Part shown: positions 16,487-24,954 of the stretch, piece by piece
Layout: each line of letters starts with the position of its first letter
Position numbering within the stretch: the stretch's first letter is position 1
Assembly (NCBI GenBank): GCA_903928015.1
Contig: CAIYPF010000116.1
Span: forward strand, 91,084-152,543
Direction of reading: 5' to 3'
From: an uncultured Gammaproteobacteria bacterium
Lineage (GTDB): Bacteria > Pseudomonadota > Gammaproteobacteria > Pseudomonadales > UBA5518
Length of the DNA stretch: 61,460 nucleotides
The notes under the pieces: generated by a model
Database searches by the model: none
What the model was told of the DNA's origin: nothing
What the model saw: only the letters and a program-made list of their open reading frames with translations
Program-made: the position numbers and the translations under genes

Positions 16487-17902
16487 GTGAAACCGGCATT
16501 GCCCGTCTTGTTGGGAAGCCTTCTGCTGACACTGGGCGTGCTTGCGTCCGGCGCAGACCCGGAGCCGCTCGCGTCTGCCAAAACCGCTGCGGCGACCGCA
16601 CCGGAGACCACCCCCGAGCCGAACGCAGTGGAGCCGCCGCTCCCTCCCACGCCCGAACAGCAACGCTACCTCGATGCCGTGCAGAAACTTGAAGCGCAGG
16701 GCGGCGCCTACGACGCGGCGCTCTCGGAGCAACTGCTCGGCCTCGGTGCCGCCTATCAGGCCGCGGGCCGTCATGCCGACGCCGCCGAGGTGCTTTCCCG
16801 TGCAGCGCATATCACCCGCGTGAACGAGGGCCTGTACAGCACCTCTGACCTGCCCATTCTCGAACGTCTGATCGAGAGTTACTCGGCTCTGGGCGAATGG
16901 GATGGCGTAGGCAGCAGCTACCAGCAGATGTTCCAGATCCACCGTCGCAACTACGGCGACAGCGACGAGCGCATGCTGCCCGCGCTGCAGCGCCTCTCGT
17001 CCTGGCACATGAGCGCCTACCTCGCCGATATCGGAGAAGATCCGATCAACCACCTCGAGGCTGCGCGGAACCTCTACGACTCCTCCCTCGGCATCCTGCA
17101 GGCAAAACCCGCGGGCAGCGATCCGCGCCTGCCGGAAGCGCTGCGGGAAAAAGCGATCGTCGATTACTACCTGGCCTCCTATGTGCCCACAGGAGGCGGC
17201 GGGGTGTCGTTCTCCGCCGGGCCTTCGAACGCTCAGGAACAGGCGGGGCCCGCCTATGCCCTGATGGGTTTCACCTCAGGGCGCGAGGCGCTCGAGCGCG
17301 TGCTGGCACTGCGGCGACAGGACACGCCAGCGAATCCGCTGCTGATCGGCCAGGCAACAGCCGAACTCGGTGACTGGCACCAACTCTTCAATCGGAGGCA
17401 GACGGCACTTGAGATCTACAAGGAAGCCTGGACCCAAGCGGCCGCCGACACCTCGAACTCAGCCGTCAACCAAATCTTCGGCCACCCGATAGCACTGCCC
17501 GTGCTGCCCGAAGGTCTGGCCGCCCTTGCGGATGCGGGCGTACCGGCGGGGAGCCAGCAGGGAACCATCACCGTCACCTTCGCCGTCAACGAGCGTGGGC
17601 TGGTCGAGGACATACAGGTCGTGGAATCACAACCGTCAGCTGCAGCACCAGAGGTGCCCGCACCCACCGCAGCATCGGCCGCCTCGGAGTCCGGCAACCC
17701 GCCCTCCTCCCCTGAAACAGCGGCAGCAACTCCCAGGACAGCGCCTGCAGAAGCAGCAGAAACCGCAGAACAGAAAGCTGCGGCACAGCAGATAGAAAAA
17801 CTCCGCAAGCGGCTGCGCGCGACGCGATTCCGTCCGCGCTTCGAGGCAGGACTGCCCGTAGCCACCCCGAACGTCACCTACTCGTACAGGTACATGCTGT
17901 GA
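16487..17902 (+). CDS. Exported TPR protein with split TonB-like C-terminal domain
   Basis: A 471-residue protein starting at GTG 16487 with GGGAGG upstream. A signal peptide (about 1-23) is followed by a Pro/Ala-rich linker, then TPR-like helices (about 65-330, including LLGLGAAYQAAGRHADAAEV). The C-terminus looks like a TonB/energy-transducer domain: GTITVTFAVNERGLVEDIQVVES strands at about 348-370, then a helix and RATRFRPRF...GLPV at about 440-460. An Ala/Pro/Glu-rich insert of about 65 residues splits the two halves. First gene of the eleven-gene cluster; overlaps the next start by 4 bases (GTGA). Probably periplasmic. Confidence 0.8.
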   Translation: MKPALPVLLGSLLLTLGVLASGADPEPLASAKTAAATAPETTPEPNAVEPPLPPTPEQQRYLDAVQKLEAQGGAYDAALSEQLLGLGAAYQAAGRHADAAEVLSRAAHITRVNEGLYSTSDLPILERLIESYSALGEWDGVGSSYQQMFQIHRRNYGDSDERMLPALQRLSSWHMSAYLADIGEDPINHLEAARNLYDSSLGILQAKPAGSDPRLPEALREKAIVDYYLASYVPTGGGGVSFSAGPSNAQEQAGPAYALMGFTSGREALERVLALRRQDTPANPLLIGQATAELGDWHQLFNRRQTALEIYKEAWTQAAADTSNSAVNQIFGHPIALPVLPEGLAALADAGVPAGSQQGTITVTFAVNERGLVEDIQVVESQPSAAAPEVPAPTAASAASESGNPPSSPETAAATPRTAPAEAAETAEQKAAAQQIEKLRKRLRATRFRPRFEAGLPVATPNVTYSYRYML

Positions 17903-19035
17903 ACCCACGCAATCCGCAGTGGCTGCTGTCTGCAGTGCTCTTGTCGCTGCTCGCAGGCTGCAAGACAACCTCCAGCAGCAGCCAGCCGCCCTCGGCGCAG
18001 ATGCCCACGAGCAGCAGCTCGATGCCCTCGAGCAGTTCATCCTCCAGCAGCTCCTCCTCGTCCAGCAGCTCGCGCAGCAGCCCCTCTTCACCCGGTAGCA
18101 GTTCGCCGAGCGCGAGTTCGCCTTCCATGCCCGGCAGTCCGGGCAGCCCCGGCAGCAAGAGCGGCCAACAGGGCAGCGCGGGCGCAGAGCCAGCAGAGCC
18201 ACGCCCGCCCTGGGAAAAAGGTGGCGAACCCGGAGACAGCGCAGAGGGCACCCCCAGCGACCAGGTGACACTGGAAGACAGCGAGAAGAAAAAAGCCGAG
18301 GCCGCAGCGGCGGCCGCTGCAAGCGCCGAGGCTTCGGCTGCAGACAGCGAGGACGCGGTACTCGAAGACGCCGTGGAAGCGATGAAACGCAAGTCCGCCG
18401 AGCCCAGCATGGATGACAGCCAGAGCAGCGAGGGAGGCAGCGCAAGCGCATCGGCCTCCTCGCAAGGCGAGGCCGGACAGGCCGGCGGCGGAGAACCCGG
18501 CAGCCTCGAGGACGGCGGCGACTCGGGCAAAGAGGCCGGTGGCAGCGACGCCGAACGCCTCAACGCGGAACTCAATGCCTCGCTCGGACGTTTTGATGGT
18601 GCGATGCTCGGCGAGCGCGACCGGGTGCAGGCCAAGGCAGAGGACACCGGCAGCGGCGCCTCGCAGGCCGAGAGCGCCGGCATGCTTGACCCTGGCGCCA
18701 CGGGTGGCGAGGACGGCACCGAGGGCAGCTACGGCAGCGTCCGCGAAGGCCCGGCGCCGCAACAAGGCAAGGAAGGAGGTGGCCAGTCCACCGATAACGA
18801 TTCCTCCAGCGGCAGCGGCATGTCGACCATCGGCGGCGGAAAAGGCCGTAGCGGTGAATACACGCACACCGCAGCCACCAACACGCCACCGCCGGACATC
18901 CCCGACGGCAGCGACGACGATGTCGTGGCCCGCCAGATCCGCGAGGCCGCGATGAAGGAAAAAGACCCCGAGCTGCGCGACAAACTCTGGGACGAGTACC
19001 GCAAGTACGTGAATTCGGCAAAGAGGAAGTCCTGA
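17899..19035 (+). CDS. Serine-rich low-complexity lipoprotein
   Basis: A 378-residue lipoprotein starting at GTG 17899. The lipobox LLAGC gives lipidated Cys21. The following 100 residues are Ser/Pro/Gly-rich, including a run of 15 serines at bases 18028-18072. The middle is acidic and Ala/Glu-rich, and the last 50 residues (RQIREAAMKEKDPELRDKLWDEYRKY) form a charged helix that is the only ordered-looking part. No family recognised. A flexible outer-membrane tether that presents the C-terminal helix is an inference. Ends with TGATG coupling to the next gene. Confidence 0.8.
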   Translation: MNPRNPQWLLSAVLLSLLAGCKTTSSSSQPPSAQMPTSSSSMPSSSSSSSSSSSSSSSRSSPSSPGSSSPSASSPSMPGSPGSPGSKSGQQGSAGAEPAEPRPPWEKGGEPGDSAEGTPSDQVTLEDSEKKKAEAAAAAAASAEASAADSEDAVLEDAVEAMKRKSAEPSMDDSQSSEGGSASASASSQGEAGQAGGGEPGSLEDGGDSGKEAGGSDAERLNAELNASLGRFDGAMLGERDRVQAKAEDTGSGASQAESAGMLDPGATGGEDGTEGSYGSVREGPAPQQGKEGGGQSTDNDSSSGSGMSTIGGGKGRSGEYTHTAATNTPPPDIPDGSDDDVVARQIREAAMKEKDPELRDKLWDEYRKYVNSAKRKS

Positions 19036-20210
19036 TGTCCCTGCGCAGCACCGGCGCCCGACTCGCGTTGTTTTCCCTGGTGGCGCTTCTGCTCGGCGGC
19101 TGCTCCTCCAGCACGGTGCGCACAACCGAGGTGACGCCCGTCATAGCGGGCGACCCCTCCATGCCCGAGGACCAGCTTCTCGACGTGGGCGTTCGCCTCT
19201 TCGACCCGAACACCGCCAAACTCACCGAGGACGAGATCTTCACTTCGCCCGAGATCCGCAAGGCCGAAGCCCGTTACATGCCGACGGCGCTGGCAGACAC
19301 CCTCCAGAAGAGCGGCCACTGGGGCGCGGTGCGCGTGGCACCCACGGAAACAGGCGTGAGTGACATCGTGGTGGCAGGCAAGATCCTCGAATCGACCGGG
19401 GAGAAACTGTCACTCGAAATCAGCGTCTCCGACGCCGCAGGCGCAGCCTGGTACACCAAGCAGTACGAGGGTTACGCCAGCAAATATTCCTACGAAGGAA
19501 AGCGCACGCCCGAACCCTTCCAGGACGTGTACAACCGCATCGCCAATGATCTCGCGCTGGCGCGCGCCAAGCTGCCGGCGGCCGACGTCACGCGCCTGCG
19601 CACCATCAGCGAACTGCGCTTCGCAGAGAGCTTCGCGCCCGAGGCTTTCGGTGGCTTCCTCGATATCGACAAGAAAGGCCGCGTGAGTGTGCGGCGACTC
19701 CCCGCCGAGAACGACCCGATGCTCGAACGCATCCGTCGCATCCGCGAGCGTGACAACCTCTTCGTCGACACGCTGCAGGACTACTACACCGGCTTCTCGA
19801 AACAGATGTACGGGCCCTACCAGGACTGGCGCAAGGAGAGTTACTCGGAAAGCATCGCTTATCGCGAACTGCGCGCGCAGGCCACGGGCCGCACCATCGC
19901 GGGCGTGGCATCCATCCTCGCCGGCATCGCGGCGCAGACCGGTGACAGCGCCGCGACGCGCGCCGCCGGCACCGTGGGCATCGTCGGTGGCGCCGCGATG
20001 GTGAAGAGCGGTTTCGACAAACGCGCCGAATCGAAAATGCACGCCGAAACGCTGAAGGAACTCGGAGGCTCGCTCAGCGCCGAGATAGAACCGCAGGTGA
20101 TCGAACTCGAGGATCGCAGCGTCACGCTGACGGGGAGCGTCCAGGACCAGTACGGCCAATGGCGGGAAATCCTGCGTGGCATCTACGAAGCCGAGACCGG
20201 TAGCATCTGA
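19035..20210 (+). CDS. Uncharacterised lipoprotein with glycine-rich hydrophobic segment
   Basis: A 391-residue lipoprotein with lipobox LLGGC (Cys23). It is an alpha/beta protein with no recognised domain. Residues about 60-140 (DVGVRLFDPN...VAGKILESTGEKLSLEI) resemble the generic strand-rich fold of outer-membrane assembly lipoproteins. A glycine/alanine-rich hydrophobic stretch at about 290-330 (IAGVASILAGIAAQ...GIVGGAAM) could insert in a membrane or self-associate like a glycine zipper. Its ATG at 19035 shares a base with the preceding stop, and a 27-base gap separates it from the next gene. Confidence 0.8.
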   Translation: MSLRSTGARLALFSLVALLLGGCSSSTVRTTEVTPVIAGDPSMPEDQLLDVGVRLFDPNTAKLTEDEIFTSPEIRKAEARYMPTALADTLQKSGHWGAVRVAPTETGVSDIVVAGKILESTGEKLSLEISVSDAAGAAWYTKQYEGYASKYSYEGKRTPEPFQDVYNRIANDLALARAKLPAADVTRLRTISELRFAESFAPEAFGGFLDIDKKGRVSVRRLPAENDPMLERIRRIRERDNLFVDTLQDYYTGFSKQMYGPYQDWRKESYSESIAYRELRAQATGRTIAGVASILAGIAAQTGDSAATRAAGTVGIVGGAAMVKSGFDKRAESKMHAETLKELGGSLSAEIEPQVIELEDRSVTLTGSVQDQYGQWREILRGIYEAETGSI

Positions 20211-20237
20211 GCCGAATCCCGCGCCAGAAGCCCATCC

Positions 20238-21776
20238 ATGCCAGACCACGATTTCGATCGGATACAGCCCGCGGCGCTCGACATCGCGCAGCCTGCCAGC
20301 ACAACTGCCTCGCAGGTGCCGCTCCCGCAGGAGCGGAACTCCTCTCTGGGCGCATTCTGGGTGCTCGGCGCGTTGCTTCTGCTCGCCGCGGGCGTGTTCT
20401 TCGTGCTGCCGGACCTTCTGGCGCCTCCCTCCACCGCAGCTGCTGCAGCGGCTCCCGGCAGCACCACCCCAGACCGTCCCGCAGCGCCCACTGCGGCCAA
20501 GCCGCCGGCTGCCGCCTCGCCCGCCCAATCACCCTGGGAACAGGCACAGGCGGACCGCGAGCGCGCCGCCGCCAAGACGGCCCTCGACGCCCTGCTCGCC
20601 CTGCAATACGAACTGCAGGAGCGCAAGGCAGACACGTGGGCGAAAGCGGAGTTCGATGCCGCCACCGCACTGGCGCAGCAAGGCGATGCGGCGTATCGCG
20701 AATCACGCTTCACCGATGCGACGGCACGTTACCGGGAAGGAGAAACCGCGCTGCGCACGCTGCGCGACGGCATCCCGGCCCGCCTCGACACGCGCCTTGC
20801 CGCCGGTGACGCCGCCTTCGCTGCGGGCGACCAGGCAGCCGCGCTCGCCGCCTTCGGTGAGGCTGCCACGATCGAACCGGCCAACACGCGTGCCACGACG
20901 GGACTCGAGCGCGCACGCAAGCTCGACCAGCTGGCCGCGCGCCTCGCCTCGGGCAAGACACAGGAATCCGCGGGTCAATTCGAGGAGGCCGCCGCCAGTT
21001 ACCGGGAGGCGCTGACGCTGGACAACGGCTGGGAGCCGGCCCGCCAAGCCCTCGCCGCGGTGGAGGCGCGTATCACCGGTGAGCGCAGCGCCGCACGCAT
21101 GTCCGCCGGGTACGCGGCCCTTGCTGCAGGGCGACTCGAAGACGCCCGCAGGGAGTTCCAGGCCGCCATACCGCTCGGCGGCGGCACCGCCGCGCGCGAA
21201 GGCCTGCAGCAGGCCGAGTTCCAGATGGCGCAGCAGCGCATCGGCACACTGCTGCGCTCTGCAGAGGACGCAGAGCGTGCCGAGGACTGGAAGCGCGCGC
21301 TCGCCCAGTACGAATCCGCCCTGGCCGTCGACCCGGCGCTCGGCAGCGCGAGCATCGGACGCGACCGGGCACGTACGCGGCTTGCACTCGACGAGGCGCT
21401 GTCCCGATTGGCGACGGAACCCGGCAAGCTCGCCAACGACACCGCACGCAAGGCCGCCGACAAACTCCTCACGTCGGCTGCCGCCATCCCGGAACCCGGG
21501 CCGCGGCTCGCAGGGCAGATCGCCGCGGCGCGGCAGACCCTGGTCTCGATGCGCACGGAACTGCCCGTGCAACTGCGCTCTGACGGCAAGACCGACGTGA
21601 TCGTGTTCCGGGTTGGCAGCCTCGGGACCTTCACCGGGAAGGAGCTCTCACTCATGCCGGGCGACTACGTTGCCGTGGGGCGCCGGGACGGTTTCCGTGA
21701 TGTGCGCGTGGAGTTCTCGCTGCGTCCGGGGCAGGCAACGGCGGCCGTCGTCGTGCAATGCGGGCAGAAGATCTGA
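20238..21776 (+). CDS. Single-pass membrane protein with periplasmic TPR repeats
   Basis: A 512-residue protein. A 37-residue cytoplasmic N-terminus precedes one membrane helix (about 38-62, VLGALLLLAAGVFFVLPDLL), a Pro/Ala linker, and a long alpha-helical region with TPR-like repeats (about 130-420). The last 75 residues are strand-rich (VIVFRVGSLG, LMPGDYVAVGRRDGFRDVRVEF), resembling a PEGA-like module found whole in the next gene. Ala content is very high. ATG 20238; the stop shares a base with the next ATG (TGATG). Probably a periplasmic scaffold of the cluster's complex. Confidence 0.82.
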   Translation: MPDHDFDRIQPAALDIAQPASTTASQVPLPQERNSSLGAFWVLGALLLLAAGVFFVLPDLLAPPSTAAAAAAPGSTTPDRPAAPTAAKPPAAASPAQSPWEQAQADRERAAAKTALDALLALQYELQERKADTWAKAEFDAATALAQQGDAAYRESRFTDATARYREGETALRTLRDGIPARLDTRLAAGDAAFAAGDQAAALAAFGEAATIEPANTRATTGLERARKLDQLAARLASGKTQESAGQFEEAAASYREALTLDNGWEPARQALAAVEARITGERSAARMSAGYAALAAGRLEDARREFQAAIPLGGGTAAREGLQQAEFQMAQQRIGTLLRSAEDAERAEDWKRALAQYESALAVDPALGSASIGRDRARTRLALDEALSRLATEPGKLANDTARKAADKLLTSAAAIPEPGPRLAGQIAAARQTLVSMRTELPVQLRSDGKTDVIVFRVGSLGTFTGKELSLMPGDYVAVGRRDGFRDVRVEFSLRPGQATAAVVVQCGQKI

Positions 21777-23845
21777 TGAGCGTCGGGAACGGCTTGACCG
21801 CAGCAGACACGGATGACGCGCCCATCGCACCCTTTGCCTACTCTCCGCCGGATCCTGCAGCGGTCGCACCGCCCTCGCGCCGTCCGGGCAAGCGCCAGGT
21901 CGTGGTGGGTTCCGCACTGCTCGCCATCGCTTTGTTCGCGTGGTTCCTGCTGAGCGCCGAAGCGTTGCGCATACAGACCGACCCGCCAGAGGCCGAATTC
22001 GACATCAACGGAGGCCTGCACCTCGTACTCGGCAGCAGCGTGCTGATACGCGCGGGCAACTATCACGTCAGCGCCACCGCAGCCGGCTACCGCGTGCTGG
22101 AGCAGGACTTCAGCGTGAAGGACGGCAGCAACGAACTGCCGCTGCGGCTGGAGAAACTGCCAGGGCTGCTCGCGCTGCACACGGAGCCGGTAGCGGCACG
22201 CGTGCTGGTCGACGGCACACTGATCGGCAACAGCAACGCCAAGGACCTCGAGATACGCGCAGGCGTGCATCGCCTGCGCGCAGAAGCAGACCGTTTCCTG
22301 CCGCTCGAGCAGGAGCTGACGGTGGAGGGCCTGGGCAAGCAGCAGTCGCTCTCGTTGCGCCTCGCGCCGGGCTGGGGGAATTACCGTCTGGAGACCGAAC
22401 CGGCGGGCGCCACGGTCACGCTTGACGGTGCACCGATCGGGACCACACCCGCCACGCTGGAACTGATGCAAGGCCCGCGGCAACTGCAGATCAGCCTTGC
22501 GGGGCATCGCGACGAATCCCTCTTCGTCGAGGCAAAGGCCGGTGAAGCGCGCAACCTCGCGCCCATGACACTGGTGCGTGCAGACGCGACGTTGCGCATC
22601 GCCAGCAGCCCCGCCGGCGCCAGCATCACGCTGGACGGGCAGTTCCGCGGCGTGACGCCTCTCGATATCGCGCTCGAATCCGGAAAAGCCCACGAACTGA
22701 TCGCCTTCAAGGCAGGGCACGAGCGCGCGCTGCGACGCTTCACAGCAACGGCAGGCGAGCAGCAGATGAACATCGCGCTCCGTTCGCTCGCGGGCGAGAT
22801 CCGTCTCAGCGTGTCGCCGGCAGACGCGGCGATCTTCTCGGGCGAGCGCGTGCTGGCAACCGGCACCGCGACCCTCTCACTGCCCGCCGCTCAGCAGGTG
22901 CTGACCGTACGGCGCAAGGGCTACGCCGAGGAGACGCTGCGCGTCACGCCGCGCCCGGGCTTTCCGCAGGCCTTCAACGTCAGGCTGAAGACGCTCGCGC
23001 AGAAGGAGGAAGCGGCAACGCGCACACAACTGCGTACTGCCGGAGGGCAAGCACTCGCGCTGATGCGCCCGGGGAGTTTCCGCATGGGCTCCTCGCGACG
23101 CGAATCGGGCCGACGGGCCAACGAGGCCATGCGCGAGATCCGCCTCACGCGGCCCTATTACCTCAGCGTCACGGAGGTGAGCAACGCGGAGTTCCGGCAG
23201 TTCCGCTCCGCGCATTCCTCGGGCAACTTCAAGGGCAAGAGCCTGAACGGCGACACGCAGCCCGCCACGAATCTCAGCTGGACGGATGCAGCGCTCTACT
23301 GCAACTGGCTGAGCGAGCGCGAGAACCTGAAACCTTTCTACCGCATCGCGGGCAACGCCATAACGGGCATCGACCCCGGCGCCACCGGTTACCGCCTGCC
23401 CACAGAAGCGGAATGGGCGTGGGCCGCCACGCTCACAGCAGACGGCAACCTGCTGCGCTTCCCGTGGGGAGAGGCACTCCCACCTGCGCCCAAGGCCGGC
23501 AACTACGCGGACAAGAGCGGGGAGAGCATCCTCGGCGAGATCATCGCGGGCTACGAGGACGGCTTCCCGGTGTCCGCCCCTGTGCGCAGTTTCGGGCCCA
23601 ACCGGCTCGGCCTGTTCGACATCGGCGGCAATGCGGCAGAATGGGTCCACGACATCTACGACGCGGCCCCGCCCGGTTCGGGCGTGGAGACCGACCCCTT
23701 CGGCGCGGACATCGGCGAGTACCACGTGATACGCGGCGCGAGCTGGCGTCACGGCGGCCTCACGGAGCTGCGACTGGCCTTCCGGGACTACGGCTCGGAC
23801 GCGCGGGCTGACGTGGGATTCCGGATTGCGAGGTATCTCAAGTGA
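21776..23845 (+). CDS. PEGA-repeat protein with C-terminal SUMF1/FGE-like domain
   Basis: A 689-residue single-pass membrane protein: a membrane helix at about 41-60, then five PEGA-type beta repeats (about 63-106, 130-173, 200-243, 270-313 and 340-383, each with the SPAGA..xLDG..xG.TP pattern or a variant), then a SUMF1/formylglycine-generating-enzyme-like domain (about 425-687, GSFRMGSS..., YRLPTEAEWAWAA, LGLFDIGGNAAEW, RGASWRHGG). The cysteines that FGE needs near the GGSY..C motif are absent (RGASWRHGGLTELRL), so catalysis is unlikely and a binding role (C-type-lectin-like fold) is favoured. ATG 21776 overlaps the previous stop; the stop overlaps the next GTG. Confidence 0.88.
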   Translation: MSVGNGLTAADTDDAPIAPFAYSPPDPAAVAPPSRRPGKRQVVVGSALLAIALFAWFLLSAEALRIQTDPPEAEFDINGGLHLVLGSSVLIRAGNYHVSATAAGYRVLEQDFSVKDGSNELPLRLEKLPGLLALHTEPVAARVLVDGTLIGNSNAKDLEIRAGVHRLRAEADRFLPLEQELTVEGLGKQQSLSLRLAPGWGNYRLETEPAGATVTLDGAPIGTTPATLELMQGPRQLQISLAGHRDESLFVEAKAGEARNLAPMTLVRADATLRIASSPAGASITLDGQFRGVTPLDIALESGKAHELIAFKAGHERALRRFTATAGEQQMNIALRSLAGEIRLSVSPADAAIFSGERVLATGTATLSLPAAQQVLTVRRKGYAEETLRVTPRPGFPQAFNVRLKTLAQKEEAATRTQLRTAGGQALALMRPGSFRMGSSRRESGRRANEAMREIRLTRPYYLSVTEVSNAEFRQFRSAHSSGNFKGKSLNGDTQPATNLSWTDAALYCNWLSERENLKPFYRIAGNAITGIDPGATGYRLPTEAEWAWAATLTADGNLLRFPWGEALPPAPKAGNYADKSGESILGEIIAGYEDGFPVSAPVRSFGPNRLGLFDIGGNAAEWVHDIYDAAPPGSGVETDPFGADIGEYHVIRGASWRHGGLTELRLAFRDYGSDARADVGFRIARYLK

Positions 23846-24102
23846 CGCGATTGCACTATGCCGTGCTGATGCTGATGTTGTCGGCAGCAGTGCGCGCGGC
23901 CGAGCCGGCACCGCCGCCAGCCACCACGACAGCGCCACCGGTCAAGGACGCAAGCACGCCAGGGCCGAAAACCGATGCGGCCAGCACAGGCGGGAGCAGC
24001 GCATCGGACGAAGCCGCCGCCACGCGCAAGGCCAATGAGCGCTTCAAACCATCCGAGAAAATCTCCGAAGACCTCTCGGTCTCGTTCCCCTCAGACATCT
24101 GA
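23842..24102 (+). CDS. Small exported protein of the vWA/ExbB cluster
   Basis: An 86-residue protein starting at GTG 23842, overlapping the upstream stop by 4 bases. A signal peptide (about 1-19, ending VRAAEP) is followed by a Pro/Thr/Ala-rich disordered linker and a short conserved-looking tail (ANERFKPSEKISEDLSVSFPSDI). No family recognised. The tail resembles a docking peptide, but this is inference from composition only. Retained because of coupling, signal peptide and codon use like its neighbours. Confidence 0.7.
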   Translation: MTRLHYAVLMLMLSAAVRAAEPAPPPATTTAPPVKDASTPGPKTDAASTGGSSASDEAAATRKANERFKPSEKISEDLSVSFPSDI

Positions 24103-24141
24103 ACCCATCGCCAACCACCCACCAGAACACGAGCCACGTCG

Positions 24142-24954
24142 ATGAAACGTCTCCTCGCCTCAGAGTTCCTGTTCCAGATATTCGCGCTGCTGCTCTCGCT
24201 GATCGTGGTGCATACGGTGTGGGTGGCCGTGGTATGGCCGCGCTCGGAGGCACACATCAAGGCGCAAGCCGAGCGCATCGCCTCCGGCGACACCACGGCG
24301 CAGCCACAGTCCATCTTCGTGATCCTCAAGGACTACGAGCAGGAATCAGAGGTGATCCTGTTCTTCTGGTGCATCGCCATCATGGGTTTCAAGGGCGCGC
24401 AGCTGCGCCACGAGCGCACGCTCTTCCGTGAGCCGCTGGTGCAGGTGCCCGCAGGCACCAGCATCCTGCCGGACGACGCGCGCGACTACCTGCGCCCGAT
24501 CCAGGCACTGCCGCCCGAATCGCGGCAATGCCTGCTGCCGCGCGCGCTGGTGGCGGGCCTGCAGCGTTTCGCCGTGACGCAGGGCGTGCAGGATGCCTCC
24601 GGCGCGATCCGCGAGACCTGCGTGACGGAGGGCGAGCGCCTCGACTCGGAGCTCTCGATGATCCGCTACATCGCCTGGGCCATTCCGGCGATCGGCTTCA
24701 TCGGCACCGTGCGCGGTATCGGCATGGCGCTGAGCGAAGCCTACCGCGCCGTGGAGGGCGACATCGCCGGTGTCACGGACGCGCTAGGCGTGGCCTTCAA
24801 CTCCACGCTGGTCGCGCTGCTGCTCAGCATCATCCTCATGTTCCTGATGCACCAGATACAGCTGCAACAGGAGCGGCTCGCGCTGGATGCGCAGTCGTTC
24901 TGCGATGACCGTCTGCTGCCGCACCTGAAGATCACGCGGGAGATGCGCGCGTGA
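24142..24954 (+). CDS. MotA/TolQ/ExbB-family proton channel
   Basis: A 270-residue inner-membrane protein with hydrophobic segments at about 10-33, 68-87, 172-193 and 212-236. The last two carry the family signature (IPAIGFIGTVRGIGMALSEA then TDALGVAFNSTLVALLLSIIL), where polar Ser/Thr residues line the proton path in TolQ/ExbB. TolQ, ExbB and MotA use proton flow to move partner stators. Here the likely TolR/ExbD-type partners are the two vWA proteins encoded downstream, since no separate ExbD gene is present. ATG 24142; the stop overlaps the next GTG by 4 bases. Confidence 0.88.
   Translation: MKRLLASEFLFQIFALLLSLIVVHTVWVAVVWPRSEAHIKAQAERIASGDTTAQPQSIFVILKDYEQESEVILFFWCIAIMGFKGAQLRHERTLFREPLVQVPAGTSILPDDARDYLRPIQALPPESRQCLLPRALVAGLQRFAVTQGVQDASGAIRETCVTEGERLDSELSMIRYIAWAIPAIGFIGTVRGIGMALSEAYRAVEGDIAGVTDALGVAFNSTLVALLLSIILMFLMHQIQLQQERLALDAQSFCDDRLLPHLKITREMRA

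Noticed and set aside
17874-19125. Several minus-strand frames of 270-345 codons opposite the Ser-rich lipoprotein
   Set aside because: They mirror low-complexity GC-rich coding DNA on the plus strand, have no recognisable domain, and conflict with a coupled operon.
21776-23845. Assignment as a functional formylglycine-generating enzyme or sulfatase activator
   Set aside because: The FGE active-site cysteines are absent and no sulfatase gene lies nearby.
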